Position numbers and translations under genes: made by a program
Notes under the pieces: model-generated
Databases searched by the model: none
What the model saw: only the letters and a program-made list of their open reading frames with translations
What the model was told of the DNA's origin: nothing
DNA from: Candidatus Dechloromonas phosphorivorans
GTDB lineage: Bacteria > Pseudomonadota > Gammaproteobacteria > Burkholderiales > Rhodocyclaceae
NCBI GenBank assembly: GCA_016721185.1
Contig: JADKIP010000012.1
Coordinates: 248,001 to 312,000 of the forward strand
Length of the DNA stretch: 64,000 nt
Direction: 5' to 3'
Part shown: positions 54,317 to 63,113 of the stretch, piece by piece
Layout: every line of letters begins with the position of its first letter
How positions within the stretch are numbered: position 1 is the stretch's first letter

Positions 54317-55465
54317 TCAAATCTGGGGTGAGAGACGGTGATACAGCGCAAGAAGACGCGACGACATCGTCGGCAAATCCAGCGCCTCGACACTTTGCCG
54401 GGCCAGTAGATGAGCAGCCGGCTCCATGGACAGGCGAATCAGTTTGTCCAACGCCCGGGCGAGTTCATTTTCAGATAAGGGATCGACGATCAGACCATTC
54501 TGGCCCTCAACCACCCATTCGCGTGCCCCGCACGCTATGCCGGTCAGGATCGGCAAACCGCTGGCCATGGCTTCCAGGGCAGCATTCGGACAGGGGTCGT
54601 ACAAGGTCGGGAGAACGAACGCATCAGCCGCGCCGTAGAACGGTCGAACATCCTTGACTGGCCCAAGGAAATGGGTGCTTTCAGAAATACCCAGGCGCTC
54701 CGCCAGACGACGGGTTGCCTTCAGTTTGCGATCAGCGCCCACCACAAGCAGATGTGCGCCAGACTTTGCCGCGCTGACAAAGGCGCGTAATAGTTGAGGC
54801 ACACCTTTGCGCTCATAGCCGCTGCCGACATAGAGCAACAAGGGCGTCGTCCCGGACAAGCCGAGTGATTGACGTACGGTTGCCCGATGCAGATCGGCGA
54901 GGCGTGGGTGAAAGTCATGGGTGTCGACCCCGTTGTAGATGACATGCAGCTTGCTGCGGTCAACCCCGTAATACTGCACAATCTCGTCCGCCACCATGTG
55001 TGAATTGCAGATCACGGCTCGCAGTGCCGGATGAGAGAACATGGCCTCTTCGGCCGCCAGCACGTGGCGATGAAAGGGTGAAAAACGCTGAGCAAGGCGT
55101 CGCCAGGGTGGCAAAAATCGGGCACGTTGAGCTAACCACGCTGCATGGACACCATCACCGGCACGAAAAATTGAACAACCCGGCACTCTTTCGTGCGACT
55201 GCACCAGATCAAAATCACCGGCAGCAATCACCTGTTGAACGCAGGCAGTAAACGCCTTGTCGCGCCCGGCGCGCCCGGCCAGCCAGCTGCCCGGCGAAGG
55301 GTCGCAGATGATCGTCCGAAAACCTTCCCGCGGTGCCCCATCCCAATTACGGGTAATCAACGTAACTTCCGTACCCTCCGCAACCAGAGCGCCCAGCGCC
55401 CGCTCGACAAAGCGCTCGGCGCCACCGTAAGGGTTGTAACGCTGGCGAATAATGGCAATTTTCAT
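54317..55465 (-). CDS. Family 4 glycosyltransferase (WaaG-like)
   Basis: A 382-residue GT4 enzyme starting MKIAIIRQRYNPYGGAERFVERAL, the GGAERF motif shared by WaaG glucosyltransferases. Donor motifs are LLYVGSGYERKGVPQLLRAF, LLVVGAD and FVLPTLYDPCPNAALEAMASGLPIL. It is convergent with the LPS operon and probably also builds the core. ATG 55465 is preferred; the longer extension lacks family character. Confidence 0.88.
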   Translation of the reverse strand: MKIAIIRQRYNPYGGAERFVERALGALVAEGTEVTLITRNWDGAPREGFRTIICDPSPGSWLAGRAGRDKAFTACVQQVIAAGDFDLVQSHERVPGCSIFRAGDGVHAAWLAQRARFLPPWRRLAQRFSPFHRHVLAAEEAMFSHPALRAVICNSHMVADEIVQYYGVDRSKLHVIYNGVDTHDFHPRLADLHRATVRQSLGLSGTTPLLLYVGSGYERKGVPQLLRAFVSAAKSGAHLLVVGADRKLKATRRLAERLGISESTHFLGPVKDVRPFYGAADAFVLPTLYDPCPNAALEAMASGLPILTGIACGAREWVVEGQNGLIVDPLSENELARALDKLIRLSMEPAAHLLARQSVEALDLPTMSSRLLALYHRLSPQI

Positions 55466-55502
55466 GGCCGCCATTCTAGTACCAGCGCTTGCCGTTGTGC
55501 TT

Positions 55503-56015
55503 TTAACGGGGGAGTTCAATGCTTGTGCACGATCCGTAGGCAAATATCAGTTGCGTCCATTCAGCCGGTGGCAGCGCCTGCCAATGGGCCAGCAACGTCC
55601 GAATCACACCGGCATGGGTAACGAGGACCACTTCCGGCAGGTCAAGGCTATTCACGAACGCCAGCGCTCGTTGCTGCAACATCAAGGCTGATTCACCCCC
55701 CGGCGGCACATAACCGGCGACATCGGCTGCCCAGGCATCGATTTCGAGGCGCGGAATCGAATCCCACGGTCGACCTTCCCAATCGCCGAAATTCATCTCG
55801 GCCAGACGGTCGTCAATTAACGGCACCGGATGCAGCAGGTTCGCCAAGTCACGGCAACGCTGCAGCGGGCTGCTCCAAACCGGCAAACCAGGCGGCAATT
55901 CGTCGCGCAGGCCGATCGCCACTGCGGCGACATTTTCGGCCGAAATATCGAGTTGACCGTAGCAGATGCCCGGCGCAATCGCCGGCTTAGGGTGGCGAAC
56001 CAGATGCAGGATCAT
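55503..56015 (-). CDS. cobC: Alpha-ribazole phosphatase-type histidine phosphatase CobC
   Basis: A 170-residue histidine phosphatase with catalytic LVRHPKP (RHP in place of the common RHG), SSPLQRCRDLA and VTHAGVIR. CobC removes phosphate from alpha-ribazole phosphate or adenosylcobalamin phosphate. The start at 56015 overlaps the cobS stop by ATGA; a longer form would run into cobS. Confidence 0.88.
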   Translation of the reverse strand: MILHLVRHPKPAIAPGICYGQLDISAENVAAVAIGLRDELPPGLPVWSSPLQRCRDLANLLHPVPLIDDRLAEMNFGDWEGRPWDSIPRLEIDAWAADVAGYVPPGGESALMLQQRALAFVNSLDLPEVVLVTHAGVIRTLLAHWQALPPAEWTQLIFAYGSCTSIELPR

Positions 56016-56776
56016 TGCGGCAAGCTGGCCAGCAACCCAAGATAAAACGCGATTTCGCTGAGCTGCTGCGTCGCCCCAAGGCAATCGCCGGTGTAACCCC
56101 CCAGCCACCGCTTGAATTTGGCGGCCAGCCAGAAGGTGACAAGCGCCGCCAGCACAACGCCAAAAATAACTTTTTCCAGCGGCAAAAAAGCCAGTGCCGC
56201 CACCACGAAACTCAAGGCAACCAGCATCGCCCCCGGCGACAAACGCGTCGCCAGCGGTTTGGCCTTGGAGAGCAAATCCTCACGGACGTAATCCATCGTC
56301 GCCAGCAAAACCGTGGCACAGAAGCGCGATAGTGCATGCCCGGCGAGCAGGGCGAAGGGAATCAAGGCCGGCTCCAGGGAACTCAACAGCAGAAACTTGC
56401 CGAGCAGCGCCAGCACCATCGCCACCACGCCATAACTGCCAACCCGCGAATCCTTCATGATTTCGAGGATGCGCAGTTTTTCCCAGCCACCGCCGAGGCC
56501 ATCGACGGTATCCGAGAGGCCGTCCTCATGGAAGGCGCCGGTCGCGTAGATAGTCGCCGCCATCGAGAGCAGTACGGCCACCGCTTGCGGCCAGAGTTGC
56601 GCGGCGCCGAGATAGACCAGCGCGCCGATACCGCCGATCAGCAGGCCAACCGCTGGAAAATAGCGCGCTGAGCGGTTCAGCGCCTCACTCGAATGGCCGA
56701 CCCAGGCCGGCACCGGCAGGCGCGTGAAGAACCTGACCGCACCGAAGAAGTATTCCAGCTCACGCCGCAGCATCAA
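56012..56776 (-). CDS. cobS: Adenosylcobinamide-GDP ribazoletransferase CobS
   Basis: A 254-residue inner-membrane enzyme joining adenosylcobinamide-GDP to alpha-ribazole. AFHEDGLSDTVDGLGGGWEKLRILEIMKDSRVGSYG (about residues 80-115) is the family signature, and several hydrophobic segments follow. It overlaps cobT and cobC by four bases each, in a riboswitch-controlled operon. Confidence 0.96.
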   Translation of the reverse strand: MMLRRELEYFFGAVRFFTRLPVPAWVGHSSEALNRSARYFPAVGLLIGGIGALVYLGAAQLWPQAVAVLLSMAATIYATGAFHEDGLSDTVDGLGGGWEKLRILEIMKDSRVGSYGVVAMVLALLGKFLLLSSLEPALIPFALLAGHALSRFCATVLLATMDYVREDLLSKAKPLATRLSPGAMLVALSFVVAALAFLPLEKVIFGVVLAALVTFWLAAKFKRWLGGYTGDCLGATQQLSEIAFYLGLLASLPQ

Positions 56777-57822
56777 CTCTTTTCAGCGACGCCGGCCGAG
56801 GCGAAGCTGGCCATTTCATTGAGGAAACTGGTGGCCGCCACGATCAGCGGGTAGGCCAGCGCGGCGCCGGTGCCTTCACCGAGGCGCAAACCGAGATCGA
56901 GCAGCGGCTCAGCGTCCAACGCCTGAAGTTGCGCAACGTGGCCGGGTTCGGCCGAGCGGTGGCAGAAGACGCAATATTCAAGCAGCGCCGGCACCAGCTT
57001 TGCTGCGGTCAACGCGGCTGATCCGACAATAAAGCCGTCAATCAGCAGCAGCATTTTGGCTTCTGCGCCGGCCAGCATGGCGCCGACCATCATGGCGATC
57101 TCGAAGCCGCCGAATTCGGCCAGCACTTGCGCCGGCTGGTCGCTGCCGCCGGCAGTGCGGTAACGGGTCAGCGCCGCTTCCAGCAGCACCTGCTTACGGG
57201 CCAGCCCGGCATCGTCCAGCCCGGTGCCACGGCCGACGCAGTCGGCCAGCGAAGTGCCGGTCAGGCAATGGGTAATCAGCGAAGCAGAAGCCGTGTTGCC
57301 AATGCCCATTTCGCCGAAGCCGACGACATTGCAGCCATTCGAGGCCAGGTTACGAACAATTTCCGCCCCCCGTGCCAGCGCATTCCCGCACTGTTCGGCG
57401 GTCATTGCCGGCTCTTCGATGTAATTCGCCGTGCCCAGCGCCACCTTGGCGTTAATCAGGCCCGGGCGCCGCCCGAAATCATGCGCCACGCCGGCATCAA
57501 TCACCGACAAATACATTTCATTCTGGCGGGCAAACACATTGATCGCGGCGCCACCGGCCAGGAAATTCTCGACCATCTGCCAAGTCACATCCTGCGGATA
57601 GGCCGAGACGCCGGCCTTGGCTGCGCCGTGATCGCCCGCGAAAACCAGCATTTGCGGCTGATTGAACTGCGGGTCGAGACGCTGTTGAATCAGGCCGATC
57701 TTTTTGGCCACTTTTTCGAGTTGACCGAGGGAACCGAGCGGCTTGGTCTTCTGGTCAATTTTCTGTTGCAGCGCAGCGGCCAAGCCCTGATCCGGGGCGA
57801 CGATGTTGAAATTTGAATGCAT
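56773..57822 (-). CDS. cobT: Nicotinate-nucleotide-dimethylbenzimidazole phosphoribosyltransferase CobT
   Basis: A 349-residue enzyme making alpha-ribazole phosphate from dimethylbenzimidazole. VFAGDHGAAKAGVSAYPQDVTWQM, FGEMGIGNTASAS and the Ala/Gly-rich LADCVGRGTGLDDAGL are family motifs, and the catalytic Glu lies in GEGTGAALAYPLI. MHSNFNIVAPD is the start; in-frame upstream codons belong to the riboswitch leader. First gene of cobTSC. Confidence 0.96.
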   Translation of the reverse strand: MHSNFNIVAPDQGLAAALQQKIDQKTKPLGSLGQLEKVAKKIGLIQQRLDPQFNQPQMLVFAGDHGAAKAGVSAYPQDVTWQMVENFLAGGAAINVFARQNEMYLSVIDAGVAHDFGRRPGLINAKVALGTANYIEEPAMTAEQCGNALARGAEIVRNLASNGCNVVGFGEMGIGNTASASLITHCLTGTSLADCVGRGTGLDDAGLARKQVLLEAALTRYRTAGGSDQPAQVLAEFGGFEIAMMVGAMLAGAEAKMLLLIDGFIVGSAALTAAKLVPALLEYCVFCHRSAEPGHVAQLQALDAEPLLDLGLRLGEGTGAALAYPLIVAATSFLNEMASFASAGVAEKS

Positions 57823-57836
57823 CCGATTCTTTCTGT

Positions 57837-57891
57837 TCAAAAAAGCAAAAGGGCCTCGCCGCGGCGTTCGCAAAAACACCGCGGCGAAACC
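57837..57891 (-). terminator. Riboswitch expression platform (intrinsic terminator)
   Basis: On the minus strand an 8-bp stem, CGCCGCGG-type with its complement, closes around GTGTTTTTGCGAA and is followed by TTTTGCTTTTTT just before the cobT start. It is the likely OFF-state terminator of the cobalamin riboswitch. Confidence 0.85.
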
Positions 57892-57916
57892 CTGTCCATA
57901 GGCTTCCAGCCTCAAC

Positions 57917-58072
57917 AATTCGATACGTCTTCTGGCTTTCGGATCAGCCGGATCGTCGCGCCTTCCCGGTTTTCACCAGTGGCCGGGGCCAATAAAGCCC
58001 CTTGCAACATCCGTCCCCAATTACAGCGGCGGGCCCGCCACGGATTTGCACCGTGTTCCGTTTCATCGAATC
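57917..58072 (-). promoter_or_regulatory. Cobalamin riboswitch controlling cobTSC
   Basis: Minus-strand conserved segments in order: GGTGCAAATCCGTGGCGG, CCCGCCGCTGTAA, GCCACTGG, GGGAAGGCG and AGCCAGAAGAC (the B12 box region). The closing stem P1 pairs GATTCGAT (58065-58072) with ATCGAATT (57917-57924). It lies about 95 bases before the cobT start, with a terminator between. Confidence 0.93.
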
Positions 58073-58126
58073 GGGGCGGATTATCCGGCTTGCCGCCAGG
58101 CCACGCAATCACCTAAAGTTCGACCC

Positions 58127-58672
58127 ATGAAAGAACTGATCCTCGGTGGTGCCCGTTCGGGCAAGAGCCTGCTGGCTGAAAAACGCGCCGCGGAATCCGG
58201 CCGGCACGTTATTTATCTGGCGACGGCGGAAGCGCGTGACGGCGAAATGAGCCGCCGGATAACTCACCATCGCGAACGTCGGCCACCAGAATGGAGTTGC
58301 GTCGAGGAAACCCTCCACCTCGCCGCAAAGCTGCACGAATTGGCGGCACCGGACGTCTGTATTCTGGTCGATTGCCTGACCCTGTGGCTCTCCAACCTGC
58401 TCTTTGCCGGCCGGGCGGCCGCCCAGGCCGAGGCTGGCGAAGCGATCGATTGCCCGTTTTTTCAGGAAGAAACCGGCACCCTGATCGACCTCATCCCCCA
58501 ACTCCCCGGCCAGATCATTCTGGTCTCCAACGAAGTCGGCTGGGGCATCGTCCCCATGCACCCGGTATCGCGCCTGTTTGCCGATGAGCAGGGACGGCTG
58601 AACCAGCGGGTTGCCGCCGCTTGCGACCGGGTTACGCTGGTCGCCGCGGGGCTGCCCTTGCAGCTCAAGTAA
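58127..58672 (+). CDS. cobU: Adenosylcobinamide kinase/guanylyltransferase CobU
   Basis: A 181-residue bifunctional enzyme that phosphorylates adenosylcobinamide and transfers GMP to it, producing the CobS substrate. Walker A is GGARSGKS (residues 8-15); ILVDCLTLWLSNLL and SNEVGWGIVPMHPVSRLFAD are family motifs. It is divergent from the riboswitch-led cobTSC operon and shows no riboswitch of its own. ATG 58127 is chosen; an extension to 58046 would overlap the riboswitch region. Confidence 0.95.
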   Translation: MKELILGGARSGKSLLAEKRAAESGRHVIYLATAEARDGEMSRRITHHRERRPPEWSCVEETLHLAAKLHELAAPDVCILVDCLTLWLSNLLFAGRAAAQAEAGEAIDCPFFQEETGTLIDLIPQLPGQIILVSNEVGWGIVPMHPVSRLFADEQGRLNQRVAAACDRVTLVAAGLPLQLK

Positions 58673-58716
58673 GGCTATCCTTCTCGCTATAAATAAAGAC
58701 AAATGGGGGAGACACC

Positions 58717-59325
58717 ATGCACCGCTTACTCGACATTCTCGCTTCGGGCATCCACGACACCAAAAATCAATTGTTTTCCGCCGAATCTCTGGTTGCCGCC
58801 AGCGAGGCGGAGCAACAGATCGACCTCTCGGAAGTGCGCTATGCCATCGAATCGGCGGCCAATCGCCTGTCGCGCACCCTGGCTGCCTATCAATTGATGC
58901 GCCACGGCGCGCAACTCGCCATCGTGCCGGTCATCGTGCCGGATCTCTGCGCCGAAGTAGCCCTGGCCCAAAAGCACCATCTCGCCAACAGCGGCATTAC
59001 CTTGACGATTGACTGTCAGGCGCTCGACGACTGGCCGCTGGACCGCGACCTGGTGACCGACATGCTCAACAATGCCGTCCAGAATGCTGGCCGGGTGGCC
59101 CGACGCGAAATTCGCCTGAGCGCCTTCGAACAAGGCAACGAGCTGGTACTGCGCGTTGAAGACGACGGCCCCGGCTTCAGCACCATTCCGCCGGCCGGTG
59201 GCACCGGGCTGATCGTCGCCGAAAAACTGGCTGAGTTGCACGTCCGCCAGCATCGCCACGGCAGCCTGAAGCTCAGCAATGGCGGCGCACTCGGTGGCGC
59301 CTGTTTTGAATTGCGGCTGCCCTGA
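58717..59325 (+). CDS. Sensorless histidine-kinase-like ATPase
   Basis: A 202-residue protein consisting of a phosphoacceptor-type helix pair and a HATPase_c domain only. The possible phosphoacceptor is His13 in GIHDTKNQL; the ATP site has DMLNNAVQNAG (N-box), VEDDGPGF and GTGLIVAEKLAELH. No sensor or membrane segment is present, so input must come from elsewhere. The stop overlaps the response regulator by one base, and the two form a two-component pair. Confidence 0.85.
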   Translation: MHRLLDILASGIHDTKNQLFSAESLVAASEAEQQIDLSEVRYAIESAANRLSRTLAAYQLMRHGAQLAIVPVIVPDLCAEVALAQKHHLANSGITLTIDCQALDDWPLDRDLVTDMLNNAVQNAGRVARREIRLSAFEQGNELVLRVEDDGPGFSTIPPAGGTGLIVAEKLAELHVRQHRHGSLKLSNGGALGGACFELRLP

Positions 59326-60704
59326 TGACCGATTACGCCAAAAAGCGTTTTCTCGTCATCGACGACCAGCCGCAGGCGCGCGATGCCCTGCGCACCGTCG
59401 CCCAGACGCTGGGCGCGTTTGCTGTCGAATTCGCCTCCAATTATCAGGATGCGATTTACCGCATCCGCAATAACACGCCGGACATCATTCTCTGCGACTA
59501 CATGCTGGGCGACGGCCGCTCCGGCCAGCAATTGCTCGAAGAGTTGCGCCGTTTCAAGCTGCTGCTGGATGAAACCATCTTCATGATGGTCACCGGCGAG
59601 CAGTCTTACGAGCAGGTGGTTTCTGCCGTCGAACTGGTCCCCGACGACTACATCATCAAACCGTTTTCACCGGACAAGCTGCTGCTGCGCCTGGAGCGCA
59701 TCGTTGCCAAGAAAAACTTTTTTGCCGACTATTACCAGCAAAAGCGTAAAGAGGAATTCAGCCTGGCCATTGCCCTGCTTGAGCAGAAGCGCAACAGTGA
59801 AGGCGGTCGGCCCTACCGCTTTGAAATCCTCCGCCAACAAGCCGAAGTATTGCTCGCCAGCGGCGACTCGAACGCCGCTGAAGTCGCGTATCGCGACATT
59901 CTGGAAAGCCACGATTTCCCTTGGGCCCGCGCCGGTGTTGCCCGCGCCCTGCACAAGCAAAATCGCCTGACCGAGGCCCGCGAGGAGATTGATCGGGCGA
60001 TTAGCGGCACGCCCCACTTCTTCGACGCCGCCGACCTTAAAGCCACCATCTGCATGGCTCAGGGCGAGCATGCCGAGGCCCAGAAAGTGCTCGACGAGGT
60101 CGCCAAAAAAACGCCACGCAACTATATGCGCAAGCGCCTGCTGGCCGAGGCGGCAACACTGAATGGCGATGTTGAAACCGCCCGCACCGCGATGGCCGAG
60201 GTAATTGCCGGCGACACCATGCCCGGTGCCGTCTCGGCCGAAGACCGGCTGGCCCTGGCCCGCAGCCACGTCAATGCCAACGACAAAATATCAGGCGAAA
60301 GAGTCCTCGTCAGCATGCGCGAATCCGAGGTCCAGAACATGAACCTGGCCGAACAGGCAAGCTTTGCCGCGCTCATGGCAATCTGCTCGCCGGAAAAAGG
60401 CAAACCGCGCTTTACCGGCCTGCGCCCTGCCCTGCTGGCCACAGAACTCGGCATCACCGCCCGTCTTGATGTCATGCGTGCGGCCCTCTCAGTCGCCGAC
60501 AACGAACTGGCCGACCTTCATACCGAGCATCTGATGGCGGGGCCGGAAGCCAAAAAGACCTTTGGCAGCATCCGCAGCCAGTACGCCTTGTATGGCCGCG
60601 AAAAAGACTTCCGTGAAATTCAGAAACAGGTCGCACTCAAACGTATTCGCCATGAGGAAGTGGCGCCTGCCGCTAGCGCTGAAAACGGCATAGAATCCAG
60701 CTAG
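59325..60704 (+). CDS. Response regulator with TPR output domain
   Basis: A 459-residue protein with an N-terminal receiver domain: acidic pair DD at 13-14, phosphoacceptor Asp58 in LCDYMLGDG, Thr90 and Lys112 (IIKPFSP). Residues about 140-440 form an alpha-helical TPR-like array rather than a DNA-binding domain, so output is probably through protein contact. Cotranscribed with the HATPase gene. Confidence 0.88.
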   Translation: MTDYAKKRFLVIDDQPQARDALRTVAQTLGAFAVEFASNYQDAIYRIRNNTPDIILCDYMLGDGRSGQQLLEELRRFKLLLDETIFMMVTGEQSYEQVVSAVELVPDDYIIKPFSPDKLLLRLERIVAKKNFFADYYQQKRKEEFSLAIALLEQKRNSEGGRPYRFEILRQQAEVLLASGDSNAAEVAYRDILESHDFPWARAGVARALHKQNRLTEAREEIDRAISGTPHFFDAADLKATICMAQGEHAEAQKVLDEVAKKTPRNYMRKRLLAEAATLNGDVETARTAMAEVIAGDTMPGAVSAEDRLALARSHVNANDKISGERVLVSMRESEVQNMNLAEQASFAALMAICSPEKGKPRFTGLRPALLATELGITARLDVMRAALSVADNELADLHTEHLMAGPEAKKTFGSIRSQYALYGREKDFREIQKQVALKRIRHEEVAPAASAENGIESS

Positions 60705-60720
60705 TTCAAGGAGAAAAATC

Positions 60721-61299
60721 ATGGGACTGCCTGCCGAAAAACCGCACTTCAGCCGTGCCGACTATCTGATCTGGGAACACGATCAGCCGGAGCGCCACGA
60801 ATACGTGGCCGGTGAGGTGTTCGCCATGGTCGGCGTACGGGACCGGCACAATGTCATTGCCGGCAATCTTTACGTTCCCATTCGAGCCCATCTGAAGGGT
60901 TCGCCCTGCAAGATTTACCTCTCGGATATCAAACTCGAAGTTAGCGCGGCCGATAGCGTCTTTTACCCCGACCTTTTCGTCACCTGCGAAACGCCTTCCG
61001 ATCCGCTGGTCAAGCGCGATGCTGCCTTGATTATTGAAATTCTTTCACCGTCGACCGAGGCTTACGATCGCGGCCGCAAATTCGGGATGTACCGGCTGCT
61101 GCCCGGCCTCAAGGAATATCTGCTGATCGGCACCGACGAGGCGCTGGTCGAGGTTTACCGCCGCACCGACGATGAGGCCTGGCTGCTCCGCACCTACCGG
61201 CCGGGCGACACGTTCACTTTGGCCAGTATCGATTTGCAGATCGCCGTCGATGACGTTTTCGACGATATCGATTTCAGCCCGGCATCAGATACGGTCTAA
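60721..61299 (+). CDS. Uma2 family (DUF820) PD-(D/E)XK-like protein
   Basis: A 192-residue protein with the Uma2 pattern: YLIWEHDQPERHEYVAGEVFAM near the N-terminus, then SDIKLEV, YPDLFVTCE and DAALIIEILSPSTEAYDRGRKFGMYRLLPGLKEYLLI, the nuclease-like core with conserved D, E and K. The role is unknown. Its 3' end overlaps cobQ tail-to-tail by 26 bases. Confidence 0.9.
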   Translation: MGLPAEKPHFSRADYLIWEHDQPERHEYVAGEVFAMVGVRDRHNVIAGNLYVPIRAHLKGSPCKIYLSDIKLEVSAADSVFYPDLFVTCETPSDPLVKRDAALIIEILSPSTEAYDRGRKFGMYRLLPGLKEYLLIGTDEALVEVYRRTDDEAWLLRTYRPGDTFTLASIDLQIAVDDVFDDIDFSPASDTV

Positions 61300-62740
61300 G
61301 CTTTTCCCAATCCAGCGCCGCCTCGACCGAATCGGCCAGCCGATCCAGATCAGCCTCACGGCGGGCGGCGAAATCGACTTGTTCGGTTTCCTGCAACCCA
61401 GCCCAGAGCATTAGCGCGGTCAACGCTTCAGGATGCTCAAAAACGCCATGGCAATAGGTGGCGAAAATCTGACCATCGGCCGAAATGGCACCATCGCGGC
61501 GGCCATCGGCCAGTTGCACCGCACCCCGTTCCAAGCCTTCGCCACAGGTCACGCCGAGGTGAATCTCGTAACCGCTCATCGCCGGATTGCCCGGCAGCAA
61601 GAGATGACCGCTGACGTTACGCAATTGTTTTTCGTTTTCCAGCGTTGTGACGCACTCCAGCACGCCGAGGCCGGGCGTGGCACCGGGCTGGCCTTCCAGC
61701 CCGAGCGGGTCGTTGATGGCGAGGCCGAGCATTTGATAGCCACCGCACAGGCCCACCACCTTGCCGCCGTAACGCAGATGCTTATGGATCGCCTTGTCCC
61801 AGCCCTGGCTACGTAGCCAGTCAAGGTCGGCGCGCACGGCTTTTGAACCGGGCAGCACGATCAGATCGGCAGGCGGCGGCGTTTCGCCCGGCCCGATCCA
61901 GCGAAAATCGACCTCCGGATGCAGGCGCAAGGGGTCGAGATCGTTGTGGTTGGAGACACGCGGATAGGCCGGGGCGACCACCTTCAATTTTGTCGCTTTT
62001 TTGCCGTCGACCGCGGCAGTCGCAATGGCATCTTCAGCATCGAGCATCAGGCCGTGCAAATAAGGCAAGACACCCAGCACCGGCTTGCCAGTGCGTTCTT
62101 CCAACCAGGCCAGGCCGGATTCGAGCAGGCTGATGTCGCCGCGAAAGCGGTTGATAACGAAGCCTTTGACCCGGTTTTGCTCGGAAGGTGAAAGCAGATC
62201 GAGCGTCCCGACCAGATGGGCGAAAACCCCGCCCCGGTCGATGTCGGCAATGATGATCACCGGGCAGTCGACCGCCTCGGCAAAGCCCATGTTGGCAATG
62301 TCACGCGCTCGCAGGTTGATCTCGGCCGGCGAGCCGGCACCTTCGACGACAACGCACTCGTAGGCTGCGGTCAACCGTGCCCAGGAGGCCAAAACGGCCG
62401 CCATCGCCCGCGGCTTGTACTCGTGATAATCGCGGGCATTGAGGTCGAGCGCGACCTTACCGTGAATGATCACCTGCGCCTTCTTGTCAGTCGTCGGCTT
62501 GAGCAGTATCGGATTGAAATCGGTGTGCGCCTCCAGACCACAGGCCAGCGCCTGCAACGCTTGGGCCCGGCCAATCTCGCCACCATCCACCGTCACCGCC
62601 GAATTGAGCGCCATGTTCTGCGGCTTGAAGGGCGCCACGCGCACGCCGCGCCGCTTGAGGATGCGACACAGGGCAGCCACCAGCGTCGTTTTTCCGGCAT
62701 CCGAGGTGGTGCCTTGAACCATCAGGGACAAGCAGGACAT
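61274..62740 (-). CDS. cobQ: Cobyric acid synthase CobQ
   Basis: A 488-residue glutamine amidotransferase that amidates adenosylcobyrinic a,c-diamide. The N-terminal ATPase has MVQGTTSDAGKTTLVAALCRIL and VVVEGAGSPAEINL; the class-I amidotransferase domain has VGLCGGYQMLG with the catalytic Cys and ATYCHGVFEHPE with the His. It is minus-strand, with its own promoter region shared with the bluB riboswitch gap; no riboswitch is visible in front of it. Confidence 0.96.
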   Translation of the reverse strand: MSCLSLMVQGTTSDAGKTTLVAALCRILKRRGVRVAPFKPQNMALNSAVTVDGGEIGRAQALQALACGLEAHTDFNPILLKPTTDKKAQVIIHGKVALDLNARDYHEYKPRAMAAVLASWARLTAAYECVVVEGAGSPAEINLRARDIANMGFAEAVDCPVIIIADIDRGGVFAHLVGTLDLLSPSEQNRVKGFVINRFRGDISLLESGLAWLEERTGKPVLGVLPYLHGLMLDAEDAIATAAVDGKKATKLKVVAPAYPRVSNHNDLDPLRLHPEVDFRWIGPGETPPPADLIVLPGSKAVRADLDWLRSQGWDKAIHKHLRYGGKVVGLCGGYQMLGLAINDPLGLEGQPGATPGLGVLECVTTLENEKQLRNVSGHLLLPGNPAMSGYEIHLGVTCGEGLERGAVQLADGRRDGAISADGQIFATYCHGVFEHPEALTALMLWAGLQETEQVDFAARREADLDRLADSVEAALDWEKLRPYLMPG

Positions 62741-62790
62741 GGGCGAAACCTTGAAGGAAAGGGGCGCGATTATCGCACTTGGCGTTGCGC

Positions 62791-62838
62791 CTTGCCTGCA
62801 GGCTTGACTGCGGACTTGCCTGCGAACTTGCCTGATCT
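62791..62838. repeat. 12-bp tandem repeat, four copies
   Basis: Four successive units CTTGCCTGCAGG, CTTGACTGCGGA, CTTGCCTGCGAA and CTTGCCTGATCT lie between the cobQ start and the bluB riboswitch. The first eight bases are nearly invariant. Confidence 0.75.
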
Positions 62839-62882
62839 AGCCGGCTCGCTTAGCATCGGCAGCGCCCGAGTTTTCGGGCAAG

Positions 62883-63062
62883 TATCTCCGGGTGCTGTTC
62901 AGCTTGCGCTGAATGGAGAATCGGGAAGGCGGTGCAATTCCGCCACGTGCCCAACGCTGTAAGGAGGACGGGCGATGCAGAGAGCCACTGGCGCGAAGGA
63001 AACTTCAACCGGGAAGGCGCATCGTTCGGTTGAATCCAAGTCAGAAGACCGGCCGGGAGATC
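62883..63062 (+). promoter_or_regulatory. Cobalamin riboswitch controlling bluB/cbiB
   Basis: Conserved segments in order: GGCGGTGCAATTCCGCC, CCAACGCTGTAAGGAGGACGG, AGCCACTGG, CCGGGAAGGCG and AAGTCAGAAGACC. P1 joins TATCTCCG at the 5' side with CGGGAGATC at the 3' side. It ends about 50 bases before the bluB start. No strong intrinsic terminator follows, so translation control is likely. Confidence 0.93.
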
Positions 63063-63113
63063 ATTTAATGGCTGCACGGCCAGGCAGCCGCCGTTTTTCC
63101 ACAAGGGGAATCC

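Noticed and set aside
57823..57918. In-frame N-terminal extension of cobT
   Set aside because: It overlaps the riboswitch P1 stem and terminator; these codons belong to the leader RNA.
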